A stretch of DNA of 64,000 bases from assembly GCA_030425925.1 (NCBI GenBank), contig JAUHZO010000019.1:1-64000 (forward strand). The letters are read 5' to 3'. The translations under genes and the position numbers were made by a program. Shown piece after piece: positions 17,206 to 24,857 of the stretch. The notes below the pieces were generated by a model. The model did no database searches. It saw nothing but the letters and a program-made list of their open reading frames with translations, and was not told the DNA's origin. Positions within the stretch are counted from its first letter, which is position 1. Every line of letters starts with the position of its first letter. The DNA is from Alphaproteobacteria bacterium. GTDB lineage: Bacteria > Pseudomonadota > Alphaproteobacteria > Rhodobacterales > Rhodobacteraceae.

Positions 17206-18048
17206 ATGACCGACCATGATGCCATCCGCGCCGCGATCCGCGCGCATCAGAGCGGCGACGCCCAGCCGATTTCCCGGCTGGGCTATTTCTGCGCGCCGTT
17301 CCGGCCCGGGACCGGCCCGCTGTCGGACCGGGTCATCAAGCTGTATCGCGGGATGCCAGATGCCGGGCAGCTGGACCGGCTGGCGCAGATGCATGACGCC
17401 TATGTGCAGGCATTGCGGGCGGGCGGCGTGCCGATGCCCGAAACCGCCTTTCACCGCGTGGAGATCGACGGCGTGACCCGACCGGTGATCGTGCAGGAGG
17501 CGCTGGACCCGGCCGACCTGATGCGCCCGCGGATGCAGCGCGGGACGGGGGCGCAGACGCTGGAGATGATGGAGGCCGCGGGCCAGGTCATCGCGCGCTT
17601 CTGGACCTGGGCGGCCGGGCAGGAGGGGCGGATCGGGTTCCATCCCTCGATCCGGAACTTTGCCATTGTCGACGGGCGCGCGGTGTTCTTCGACACCTTC
17701 CCGCCGCTGATCGGCTACAGCCGCGACGAGATGGGGCGCATGCTGCTTCTGTTCTCGGACAAGCGGTTGATGCGGCTTGTCGGCCCGCTGATGCAGGCGC
17801 GGGTGACCGGCATCCAGGACGAATGGTATTCCCCGCCCGAGACGCTGGTGGGGCTGGTGGGCTCGGCCTGCCGCCTGCGCCCGGAGGATGCCGGGGCCTA
17901 TCTGGAATGGGGCCGCGATTTCGTCGCCCGCGAGATGGCCCCCTGGGCCGCAGAGGCGCTGCCGGGGCTTCAGGCACCGCCGCGCCTGCCGGGCTACTGG
18001 ACCGGGTTCCGCAAGCTTCTTGGCCTGCAGGGCGAACCCAACGTCTGA
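17206..18048 (+). CDS. DUF6206-type protein, possibly kinase-like
   Basis: The 280-residue protein matches the DUF6206 family as far as I can judge. Its middle contains HPSIRNFAIVDGRAVFFDTF, which has the spacing of a phosphotransferase catalytic loop (His/Asp...Asn) followed by a metal-binding Asp. This suggests an aminoglycoside-phosphotransferase-like fold, but the canonical HxD is not complete and activity is uncertain. An AAGGAG ribosome site lies 7 bases before the ATG. It is probably co-expressed with the orphan ParA. Downstream it meets a pair of perfect hairpins and a convergent gene. Confidence 0.7.
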   Translation: MTDHDAIRAAIRAHQSGDAQPISRLGYFCAPFRPGTGPLSDRVIKLYRGMPDAGQLDRLAQMHDAYVQALRAGGVPMPETAFHRVEIDGVTRPVIVQEALDPADLMRPRMQRGTGAQTLEMMEAAGQVIARFWTWAAGQEGRIGFHPSIRNFAIVDGRAVFFDTFPPLIGYSRDEMGRMLLLFSDKRLMRLVGPLMQARVTGIQDEWYSPPETLVGLVGSACRLRPEDAGAYLEWGRDFVAREMAPWAAEALPGLQAPPRLPGYWTGFRKLLGLQGEPNV

Positions 18049-18053
18049 GCCGC

Positions 18054-18101
18054 GCCGAAATCTTTCAAAGATTTCGGCCCGCAGTCTTTGCAAGACTGCG
18101 G
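18054..18101. repeat. Two tandem perfect hairpins (palindrome module)
   Basis: GCCGAAATCTT/AAGATTTCGGC (18054-18078, TCA loop) is followed directly by CCGCAGTCTT/AAGACTGCGG (18079-18101, TGC loop). Both stems are perfect, 11 and 10 base pairs. They sit between convergent genes and may terminate both transcripts. A similar but different hairpin cluster occurs at 35129-35201. Confidence 0.85.
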
Positions 18102-18109
18102 CGCCCCGC

Positions 18110-18601
18110 TCAGACCGCGGCAAGAAACGGCTTGGGGTCGTCCGGATCGAACCGGTTCGGCACCACGACGCCGTTCAGCGTATGGGTGCAACAGGCGCAT
18201 TGCGGATGAAGATGTTCGGGCCCAAGCCCCGGCGCGACCTTCTGCAGCCGGTTCTCGCCGTCCACGCAAAGCCCGCTCCAATAGCTGCTTTCGCCGGTGC
18301 GGATCACCGGTCGCGCGGCCTGTGCGCTTGTGGCGACCATCCAGAAGACCGGCGCGGGATCGTCAAGGCGGCTGACCGCCTCGGCATGCACCGCGTCCCA
18401 GTCCTGCCCCACCTTCGACAGCAGGAACCGGAAGAGCGGCGTGTAATCCCGCCCGTGGCGCTGGCCCGCATGCATCGACCGCTCGGGCCCGGCCTTGGTG
18501 TTGCGCGCATAGGCCGCCTTCTGACCCGAGCCGTGCCGCACGCCCCATGTCCGCGTGTTGACCTTGCGGTACAGCGGGGCCTTGGGGCGCGCAGAGCACA
18601 T
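18110..18601 (-). CDS. Conserved hypothetical protein with CxC-C cluster
   Basis: The 163-residue protein is of a conserved proteobacterial type of unknown function. Recognisable blocks are KAPLYRKVNTRTWGVRH, the DYTPLFRFLLSKVGQDWD segment and the C-terminal CACCTHTLNGVV. The cysteines might bind a metal. The gene starts three bases after the fsa stop codon on the same strand, so the two are likely cotranscribed. No HNH or other catalytic motif is evident. Confidence 0.8.
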   Translation of the reverse strand: MCSARPKAPLYRKVNTRTWGVRHGSGQKAAYARNTKAGPERSMHAGQRHGRDYTPLFRFLLSKVGQDWDAVHAEAVSRLDDPAPVFWMVATSAQAARPVIRTGESSYWSGLCVDGENRLQKVAPGLGPEHLHPQCACCTHTLNGVVVPNRFDPDDPKPFLAAV

Positions 18602-18604
18602 CGC

Positions 18605-19258
18605 TCAGACGATCTTGATCCCGGCCTTTTCGGCATCGGCGAGGAAGGCGGCCAGGCCCTTGTCGGTCAGCACGTGGTTGGCCATGGCCTTGATCACCGC
18701 CGGTGGCGCTGTGGCCACGTCGGCGCCGATCTTGGCGCATTCCGACATGTGGTTGGCGCTGCGGATCGACGCGGCCAGGATCTCGGTCTCGAAGCCGTAA
18801 TTATCATAGATCTCGCGGATATCGGCGATCAGCTCCAGCCCGTCGAGGTTCAGGTCGTCCAGCCGCCCGATGAAGGGCGAGATGAAGCTGGCGCCGGCCT
18901 TGGCGGCCAAGAGCGCCTGGTTGGCCGAGAAACACAGCGTCACGTTGACCATCTTGCCTTCGTCGGTCAGTACCTTGCAGGCCTTCAGCCCGTCCCAGGT
19001 CAGCGGGACCTTGACGGCGATGTTGGGCGCGATTTCGGCCAGCTTGCGGCCTTCCTCGATCATCGCCTCGGCCTCGGTGGCGACCACTTCGGCGGACACC
19101 GGGCCTGCGACCAGATCGCAGATCTCCCGGGTCACCTCCAGGATGTCGCGGCCGGATTTGGCGATCAGCGAGGGGTTGGTGGTGACGCCGTCCACCATGC
19201 CCAGATCGTGCAATTCGCGGATGGCGTCGATGTCGGCAGTGTCGACGAAGAATTTCAT
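18605..19258 (-). CDS. fsa: Transaldolase-like fructose-6-phosphate aldolase (TalC/Fsa)
   Basis: The 217-residue protein belongs to the small transaldolase family (TalC/MipB/Fsa), which transfers a dihydroxyacetone unit through a Schiff base. The opening [10 protein letters not shown], the [11 protein letters not shown] motif, the Schiff-base lysine in [12 protein letters not shown] and the [10 protein letters not shown] segment are all conserved. Its length fits Fsa/TalC rather than the 310-residue TalB. Whether it works as a true transaldolase or as an aldolase cannot be decided from sequence alone. An AGAGGAC ribosome site precedes the ATG. It is divergent from priA with only 56 bases between starts. 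Confidence 0.93.
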   Translation of the reverse strand: MKFFVDTADIDAIRELHDLGMVDGVTTNPSLIAKSGRDILEVTREICDLVAGPVSAEVVATEAEAMIEEGRKLAEIAPNIAVKVPLTWDGLKACKVLTDEGKMVNVTLCFSANQALLAAKAGASFISPFIGRLDDLNLDGLELIADIREIYDNYGFETEILAASIRSANHMSECAKIGADVATAPPAVIKAMANHVLTDKGLAAFLADAEKAGIKIV

Positions 19259-19314
19259 GGCGCGCGTCCTCTTGGTGGCTTGGCCTTTTCCGACCCCGGC
19301 TTTACCCCTTTTGC

Positions 19315-21516
19315 ATGGATGGCAAAACCCCGGATTTCTATCCCGAAGGCGCGCTGGTCGCGGTTCTGACCACGCAGCCTCTGGATCGCGCGCTGGATTA
19401 CCGCGCGCCCGAAGGCGGCTGTTTCCTCGGTGCCTTCGTCGAGGTGCCGCTGGGGCCGCGCCGGGTGCAGGGCGTGGTCTGGGGGCCGGGGCAGGGGGAT
19501 TACGACCTGTCCAAGGTGCGCGGCGTGAGCCGCGTGCTCGACACCGCGCCGATGCGGGACGAGATGCGCAGCTTTCTGGAACGCGCGGCGGCCTATACGC
19601 TGACGCCCTTGCCGGCGATGCTGCGGCTGGCGACGCGTGCGCCGGGGTTGGGCGATCCGCCTTCGATGCGCAAGGTCTACCGGCTGGGCGAGGGCCGCCC
19701 CGACCGGATGACCGAGGCCCGGACCCGCGTGCTGGAGGCGGCGGCAGACCTCGGCGGGCTGGCCCTGACGCTGGGGGAACTGGCCGAGGCCGCGGGGGTG
19801 ACGCCGTCGGTGGTCAAGGGGCTGTTGCCCTCGGGCGCGATCCTCGAAGAGGAAAGCCCGCGGGACAGCCCTTTTCCTCTGCTCGACCCCGACCTGCCGG
19901 GCAAGGCGCTGACCGACGACCAGGCGGCGGCGGCCGAGGTGCTGCGCGCGGGCCAGAGCGCGGGGCGCTATGGCACCGTGCTGCTGAAGGGCGTGACGGG
20001 TTCGGGCAAGACCGAGGTCTACCTGGAGGCGGTGGCCGCCTGCCTGCGGCAGGGCCGGCAGGCGCTGGTGCTCTTGCCCGAGATCGCGCTGACGGCAGAG
20101 TTTCTGACCCGGGTCGAGGCGCGCTTTGGTGCAAAGCCCGCCGAATGGCATTCCGGCGCCACGCTCACCGAACGGCGGCGGGTGTGGAAGATGGTGGCCG
20201 AGGGGCAGGCGCAGATGGTGGTGGGCGCGCGCTCGGCGCTCTTCCTGCCGTTCCAGCGCCTGGGCCTGATCGTCGTCGACGAAGAGCATGACGGCTCCTA
20301 CAAGCAAGAGGACGGGGTGCTGTACAACGCGCGCGACATGGCGGTGCTGCGCGCCTCGATGCTGGAGGCGCAGGTGGTGCTGGCCTCGGCCACACCGTCG
20401 CTGGAAAGCTGGGCCAATGCGGATGCGGGCAAGTACCGTCGGCTCGACCTGACGGCGCGGTTCGGCGCGGCGGTGATGCCCGAGATGCGCACGCTCGACA
20501 TGCGCGACGTGGCCTTGCCGGCGGATCGCTGGATTTCGCCCGCGCTGGCCCGTGCGGTGACGGTGCGGGTGGAAAAGGGCGAACAGGCGCTGTTGTTTCT
20601 CAACCGTCGCGGCTATGCGCCGGTCACGCTGTGCCGGGCCTGCGGGCAGCAGGTGGGCTGCGATCATTGCGATGCGCGCATGGTCGAGCACCGGTTCCTC
20701 AAGCGGCTGGTCTGCCACCAATGCGGCGAGACGAAACCGATGCCGACCGCTTGCCCGTCCTGCGCGGCCGAAGACCGGCTGGCCGCCGTCGGCCCGGGCG
20801 TCGAGCGGCTGGCCGAGGAGGCGGCGGCGCTGTTTCCCGAGGCGCGCATCGCTGTCCTGTCCTCGGACCTTTACGGGACGGCGCGGGAGTTGAAGGCGCA
20901 GATCGAGACGATTGCCGAGGGCGGTGCCGACATCATCATCGGCACGCAGCTGGTGGCCAAGGGGCACAATTTTCCGCTGCTGACGCTTGTGGGCGTGATC
21001 GACGCGGACCTGGGCCTGCAGGGATCGGACCTGCGCGCGGCCGAGCGGACCTTTCAGCTGATGCGGCAGGTGGCCGGGCGCGCGGGCCGGACCGAGAAAC
21101 CCGGTCTGGCGCTCCTGCAGACTTACCAGCCCGACCATCCGGTGATCCGGGCGATCCTGGCGGGCGACGAGGAATCGTTCTGGCGCGCCGAGGCCGAGGC
21201 GCGCCGCACCGCGGGCATGCCGCCCTACGGGCGGCTGGCGGGGGTGATCCTGTCTTCGGAGGATGTGCAGAAGGTGTTCGACCTGGGCAATCACCTGGCG
21301 CGCAACGATGCCGCGCTGCGCCGGGTGGGGGCAGAGGTGTTCGGCCCCGCGCCCGCGCCCATCGCCAGGGTGCGCGGGCGGCACCGGGTGCGGCTCTTGG
21401 TGAAGGCGCCCAAGGGTGCGGCGCTGCAGGGCGCGCTGGCGGATTGGGCCGGGCAGGTGCGTCTGAAGGGCGATCTGCGCATGGCCATCGACATCGACCC
21501 GCAGAGCTTTTTCTGA
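19315..21516 (+). CDS. priA: Primosomal replication protein N' (PriA helicase)
   Basis: PriA recognises stalled forks and reloads the replicative helicase. The 733-residue protein has the N-terminal 3'BD region ([20 protein letters not shown]), Walker [10 protein letters not shown] (about residue 226), the DEEH box (about 322), and a zinc-binding module with eight cysteines (from CRACGQQ to CPSCAAED, about 442-485), then helicase motifs [13 protein letters not shown] and RQVAGRAGR. All parts needed for function are visible. The ATG is chosen for family length; the ribosome site is weak. It is divergent from fsa. Confidence 0.95.
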   Translation: MDGKTPDFYPEGALVAVLTTQPLDRALDYRAPEGGCFLGAFVEVPLGPRRVQGVVWGPGQGDYDLSKVRGVSRVLDTAPMRDEMRSFLERAAAYTLTPLPAMLRLATRAPGLGDPPSMRKVYRLGEGRPDRMTEARTRVLEAAADLGGLALTLGELAEAAGVTPSVVKGLLPSGAILEEESPRDSPFPLLDPDLPGKALTDDQAAAAEVLRAGQSAGRYGTVLLKGVTGSGKTEVYLEAVAACLRQGRQALVLLPEIALTAEFLTRVEARFGAKPAEWHSGATLTERRRVWKMVAEGQAQMVVGARSALFLPFQRLGLIVVDEEHDGSYKQEDGVLYNARDMAVLRASMLEAQVVLASATPSLESWANADAGKYRRLDLTARFGAAVMPEMRTLDMRDVALPADRWISPALARAVTVRVEKGEQALLFLNRRGYAPVTLCRACGQQVGCDHCDARMVEHRFLKRLVCHQCGETKPMPTACPSCAAEDRLAAVGPGVERLAEEAAALFPEARIAVLSSDLYGTARELKAQIETIAEGGADIIIGTQLVAKGHNFPLLTLVGVIDADLGLQGSDLRAAERTFQLMRQVAGRAGRTEKPGLALLQTYQPDHPVIRAILAGDEESFWRAEAEARRTAGMPPYGRLAGVILSSEDVQKVFDLGNHLARNDAALRRVGAEVFGPAPAPIARVRGRHRVRLLVKAPKGAALQGALADWAGQVRLKGDLRMAIDIDPQSFF

Positions 21517-21591
21517 CCCGCCCTGATCCGCCCCCTGACCCGGATGACGGCTCGCGCCGGCAGGTTGGTTTGCGTTCGGGCCACGCAGGCC

Positions 21592-21640
21592 CTCGGGGGG
21601 CAGGCCCCCCGAGACCCCCCAAGGGGGCGCTCGCGCCCCC
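21592..21640. repeat. Two GC-rich hairpins downstream of priA
   Basis: CTCGGGGGG/CCCCCCGAG (21592-21600 and 21605-21613, CAGG loop) is followed by GGGGGCGC/GCGCCCCC (21623-21630 and 21633-21640). Both stems are perfect. They may act in termination or RNA stability after priA. Confidence 0.7.
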
Positions 21641-21678
21641 TCCTGGTCCCGGCCGGGGCCGGGCCCAGTTCACCCCCG

Positions 21679-21709
21679 AGGGGTATTTCGGCCAAGAAGA
21701 AGACCGGGG
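21679..21709 (+). repeat. GGGGTATTT intergenic element, copy 1
   Basis: GGGGTATTTCGGCCAAGAAG and the following AAGACCGGGG match copy 2 at 26872-26901 at about 25 of 29 positions. I recall similar strings scattered between genes of Rhodobacteraceae, but no named family. It lies downstream of hairpins. Confidence 0.6.
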
Positions 21710-21800
21710 CGCGGCGTTGCGGACACGGGTTGCCCGCTTGCCCCGGCTTCTTTCGGCGCGTGCCTTGTTTGTCCCGGTGCCGCCGTCTACATGCCACCCC

Positions 21801-22598
21801 ATGAAACGCTGGATTCCCTTCCTCAAACCCGATCCGACGGTGGCCGTGGTGCGGCTTCAGGGGGCCATCGGCACGCCGGGGCGCGGCGCTCTGAGCGACC
21901 GGGCGCTGGCCCCGCTGCTGGAGCGCGCGTTCACGCGGGGCAAGCCCGTGGCGGTGGCGCTGGAGCTGAACTCTCCCGGGGGGTCTCCGGTGCAGTCCTC
22001 GCTGATCGGGGCGCGCATCCGGCGGCTGGCGGACGAGACCGGGGTGCCGGTCTTTGCCTTTGTGGAGGATGTGGCGGCCTCGGGCGGGTACTGGCTGGCC
22101 AGTGCCGCGGACGAGATCTGGGCGGATGCCAGCTCGATCCTTGGGTCCATCGGCGTGATCTCGGCCGGGTTCGGCGCGCATGTCTTCCTGCAGCGGCAGG
22201 GGATCGAGCGGCGCGTGCATACCGCGGGCGCGTCGAAAAGCATGCTGGATCCGTTCCGTCCCGAACGCGAGGAGGACGTGGCGCGGCTGCGGCGCCTGCT
22301 GGACCAGCTGCACGAAACCTTCATTGCCGAGATCAAGGCCCGCCGCGGCGACAGGCTGCGCGCGGAGGCGGATCTGTTTACCGGCGAGATCTGGGTGGGC
22401 GCGCAGGCCGTCGAGCTTGGGCTGGCCGACGGGATCGGGCACCTGGTGCCGGTGATGAAGGAACGGTTTGGCGACAAGGTGACGTTCCGCCGGTTCGACG
22501 CGCGGCGGCCGATCCTGCCGCGGCTGGGGCTGCAGATGGTGCAGGGCGCGCTGGGCGAGATCGAGGAACGCGCGGAATTCGCGCGCTACGGGCTGTGA
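21801..22598 (+). CDS. S49-family serine peptidase (SppA/SohB type)
   Basis: The 265-residue protein is a signal-peptide-peptidase-like enzyme that degrades membrane peptides. The nucleophile Ser is in DVAASGGYWLAS and the catalytic Lys in GASKSMLDPF, the normal Ser-Lys pair of the family. ELNSPGGSP marks the first conserved strand. There is no clear N-terminal membrane anchor, unlike E. coli SppA, so it may act from the cytoplasmic face. It is followed after one base by a tiny membrane protein and then an exchanger, all on the same strand. Confidence 0.9.
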   Translation: MKRWIPFLKPDPTVAVVRLQGAIGTPGRGALSDRALAPLLERAFTRGKPVAVALELNSPGGSPVQSSLIGARIRRLADETGVPVFAFVEDVAASGGYWLASAADEIWADASSILGSIGVISAGFGAHVFLQRQGIERRVHTAGASKSMLDPFRPEREEDVARLRRLLDQLHETFIAEIKARRGDRLRAEADLFTGEIWVGAQAVELGLADGIGHLVPVMKERFGDKVTFRRFDARRPILPRLGLQMVQGALGEIEERAEFARYGL

Positions 22599-22599
22599 C

Positions 22600-22773
22600 G
22601 TGATTGCCAAGATCGTCGCCCTGTTCCTGGTCTATATCGCGGTTCTGGCGATGTTCGGGCGGCTGAAGATGCGCCTGCCGGGGGCCGACCGCATCGCCCG
22701 GGCCAAGTGTCCCGATTGCGGACGGTACCGGATCGGCAAGGGCCCGTGCCCCTGCGGTCAGGGAAAGGGCTGA
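22600..22773 (+). CDS. 57-residue membrane protein with zinc-ribbon-like cysteines
   Basis: A GTG-started ORF of 57 codons begins one base after the S49 peptidase stop and ends one base before the ATG of the exchanger. It has one membrane helix (residues about 4-20, IVALFLVYIAVLAMFG) and a basic stretch, then CPDCGRYRIGKGPCPC, a CxxC...CxC pattern that suggests zinc binding. The tight spacing on both sides and the coherent domain layout argue that it is a real gene. I do not recognise a named family. Confidence 0.7.
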   Translation: MIAKIVALFLVYIAVLAMFGRLKMRLPGADRIARAKCPDCGRYRIGKGPCPCGQGKG

Positions 22774-22774
22774 G

Positions 22775-23725
22775 ATGGTCTTTGTCTACGCGGCGCTGGG
22801 GCTTGTCATCCTGCTTCTGGCCGGGGATGCGCTGGTCAAGGGGGCGGTCAACCTGTCCCTGCGCGTGGGCATCCCGGCGCTGATCGTCAGCCTGACCATC
22901 GTGGCCTTTGGCACCTCGGCTCCGGAACTGCTGATTTCCATCAAGGCGGCGCTGGAGGGGGTGCCGGGGATCGCGCTGGGCAACGTGGTGGGGTCGAACA
23001 CCGCCAATGTGCTGCTTGTGCTGGGCGTTCCGGCGCTGATCGCTGTGATGCACACCTCTCAATGCGACAGCCGCAAGAGTTATGTGCTGATGCTGGCGGC
23101 GACGGTACTTTTCATTGCGCTGGCCTTTCGCGGCGTGTTCGATGCGGTGGCCGGTGTCGTGCTGCTGGTGGTGCTGGCGCTGATCCTGGGTGATGCGGTG
23201 CGCGATGCGCTGGCGCATCGCCGCGCGGGCAAGATCGACGCGGAACTGGAAGAGCCCGAGGGCGCCGATCCGGACATGCCGTGGTGGAAGATCGGCCTGT
23301 ATCTGCTGCTGGGCCTGGTGGGCTTGCCGCTGGGGGCCGATCTGCTGGTGGACAGCGCCACCGAGATCGCCGCCATGTACGGCGTGCCCGACACGGTGAT
23401 CGGGCTGACGCTGGTGGCGCTGGGCACCTCGCTGCCGGAACTTGCGACCACGGTGATGGCGGCGATCCGGCGGCAGGCGGATGTTGCGCTGGGCAACGTG
23501 ATCGGGTCGAACATGTTCAACCTGCTGGCCATTATCGGCGTGGCGGCGCTGATTGCGCCGATGCCGGTTGATCCGGGTCTTCTGGCGTTCGACCTGTGGG
23601 TCATGGCGGGGGCGTCGCTGTTGCTGTTGCCCTTCGTGTTCCTGGGCCGCGATCTGAACCGGCTGTGGGGCGTGGCGTTGACGGCGGCGTATCTGGGCTA
23701 TGTGGCTGTTGTGCTGAACGTCTGA
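22775..23725 (+). CDS. Calcium/sodium antiporter (YrbG/CaCA family)
   Basis: The 316-residue inner-membrane protein has the duplicated alpha-repeats of cation/calcium exchangers: GTSAPELLISIKAAL with GSNTANVLL in the first half and GTSLPELATTVMAAI with GSNMFNLLA in the second. About ten hydrophobic segments are visible. An acidic cytoplasmic loop (AELEEPEGADPD) separates the halves. It is the third gene of the S49 peptidase cluster, one base after the small zinc-ribbon ORF. The transported ions are inferred from the family. Confidence 0.92.
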   Translation: MVFVYAALGLVILLLAGDALVKGAVNLSLRVGIPALIVSLTIVAFGTSAPELLISIKAALEGVPGIALGNVVGSNTANVLLVLGVPALIAVMHTSQCDSRKSYVLMLAATVLFIALAFRGVFDAVAGVVLLVVLALILGDAVRDALAHRRAGKIDAELEEPEGADPDMPWWKIGLYLLLGLVGLPLGADLLVDSATEIAAMYGVPDTVIGLTLVALGTSLPELATTVMAAIRRQADVALGNVIGSNMFNLLAIIGVAALIAPMPVDPGLLAFDLWVMAGASLLLLPFVFLGRDLNRLWGVALTAAYLGYVAVVLNV

Positions 23726-23740
23726 ACTTTCGGGACTGCG

Positions 23741-24532
23741 ATGAACATGGGTGAGAACAGGGCGCTGGTGACCGGCGCGGGCAAGCGGCTGGGGCGCGCG
23801 ATGGCGCTGTATCTGGGCGCGCGGGGGTTCGATGTCGCGGTGCATTATGCCGGGTCTGCCGACGGGGCGGCCGAGGTGGTGGAGGCGGTGCGCGCCCGGG
23901 GCCGCGTGGCCGAGGCGCTGCAGGCCGATCTGCTGGTCGAGGCGGACAGCCAGGCCTTGCTGCCGCGCGCGGTCGAGGCGCTGGGCGGGCCGCTGACGCT
24001 GCTGGTGAACAACGCCTCGATCTTTGAATACGACACGCTGGAAAGTGCCACGCGCGAAAGTTGGGACCGGCATCTGGAAAGCAATCTGAGGGCGCCTTTC
24101 GTGCTGACCCAGGCCTTTGCCCGACAGGTGCCGCAGGCGGTGACGGATATGGCCGGAGAGCCGCGGGCGCAGGGGCTGGTGGTCAACATGATCGACCAGC
24201 GGGTGCGCAAGCTGACGCCGGATTTCATGAGCTACACCATCGCCAAGATGGGGCTGTGGGCCTTGACGCAGACCGCGGCGCGCGGCCTGGCCCCGCATGT
24301 GCGGGTGAACGCCATCGGGCCGGGGCCGACGCTGAAAGGGGCGCGGCAGAGCGAAGAGCATTTCCGCCGCCAGCGCGCGGCCAGCGTGCTGGGCCGGGGG
24401 GCAAACCCGGACGATATCTGCGCCGCGCTGGGCTATCTGATCGACGCAAATTCGGTCACCGGACAACTGATCTGCGTGGATGGCGGGCAACATCTGGCCT
24501 GGCAGACGCCCGACATCCTGGGCGTGGAATGA
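23741..24532 (+). CDS. Pteridine-reductase-like short-chain dehydrogenase
   Basis: The 263-residue SDR has the NADP-binding TGAGKRLGRA near its start, NNASIFE, and the catalytic SYTIAKMGL (Tyr-x-x-x-Lys). The Arg after TGxxK and the overall pattern resemble PTR1/FolM dihydromonapterin reductases, which make tetrahydropterins, more than FabG. In other Rhodobacteraceae a similar SDR often precedes uvrC, as here. Two in-frame ATG codons lie at the start (MNM); the first is taken. The substrate remains inferred. Confidence 0.85.
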   Translation: MNMGENRALVTGAGKRLGRAMALYLGARGFDVAVHYAGSADGAAEVVEAVRARGRVAEALQADLLVEADSQALLPRAVEALGGPLTLLVNNASIFEYDTLESATRESWDRHLESNLRAPFVLTQAFARQVPQAVTDMAGEPRAQGLVVNMIDQRVRKLTPDFMSYTIAKMGLWALTQTAARGLAPHVRVNAIGPGPTLKGARQSEEHFRRQRAASVLGRGANPDDICAALGYLIDANSVTGQLICVDGGQHLAWQTPDILGVE

Positions 24533-24857
24533 TGCCTCGCGAAGACAGTTTTGCACCGGTCAAACGGACGTTACGAAAGCGTTACAAAAAGCTTAATTCT
24601 GTCAATGGCTTGTGCCGGGCTCCTGAATTTTTTGATATATCTCAATTGGTTAGTTTTTCGCCTAAAAAACAGGCAATGCTGGGAAGTGGGCAGAAAACAA
24701 GGAATTTTCCGGGTCGCCCGGATTTTCCCTACAGGTTTATCCACAGAAACCGTGGATGTCTTCCGGCTTGATTCAAAGCGCTTTACGGTGCAGCCCGGAC
24801 GAGGAATCAAAACCTTTACCAAGCGTTAACGCAACTGCTGGCAGAAACCGGATCCGG
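24533..24857. other. 325-base AT-rich spacer with a perfect DnaA box
   Basis: This is the most AT-rich stretch of the window. It contains TTATCCACA (24737-24745), several A/T runs (for example TTTTTTGATATAT at about 24629), two GANTC sites and GTTAAC. No open frame has protein character. It presumably holds the uvrC promoter. A role in replication or cell-cycle control is a possibility only. Confidence 0.6.
24737..24745 (+). promoter_or_regulatory. Consensus DnaA box
   Basis: TTATCCACA matches the strong DnaA-binding consensus exactly. A CCAC/GTGG short repeat overlaps it. Only one perfect box was seen, so regulation of uvrC by DnaA is as likely as an origin. Confidence 0.5.

Larger units (their letters stand above)
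21517..21800. other. 284-base spacer with GC-rich hairpins and a GGGGTATTT element
   Basis: No gene is supported. The spacer contains a 9-bp hairpin (21592-21613), an 8-bp hairpin (21623-21640) and the GGGGTATTT element at 21679-21709, listed separately. The promoter of the S49 peptidase gene is expected in the last 100 bases. Confidence 0.7.
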
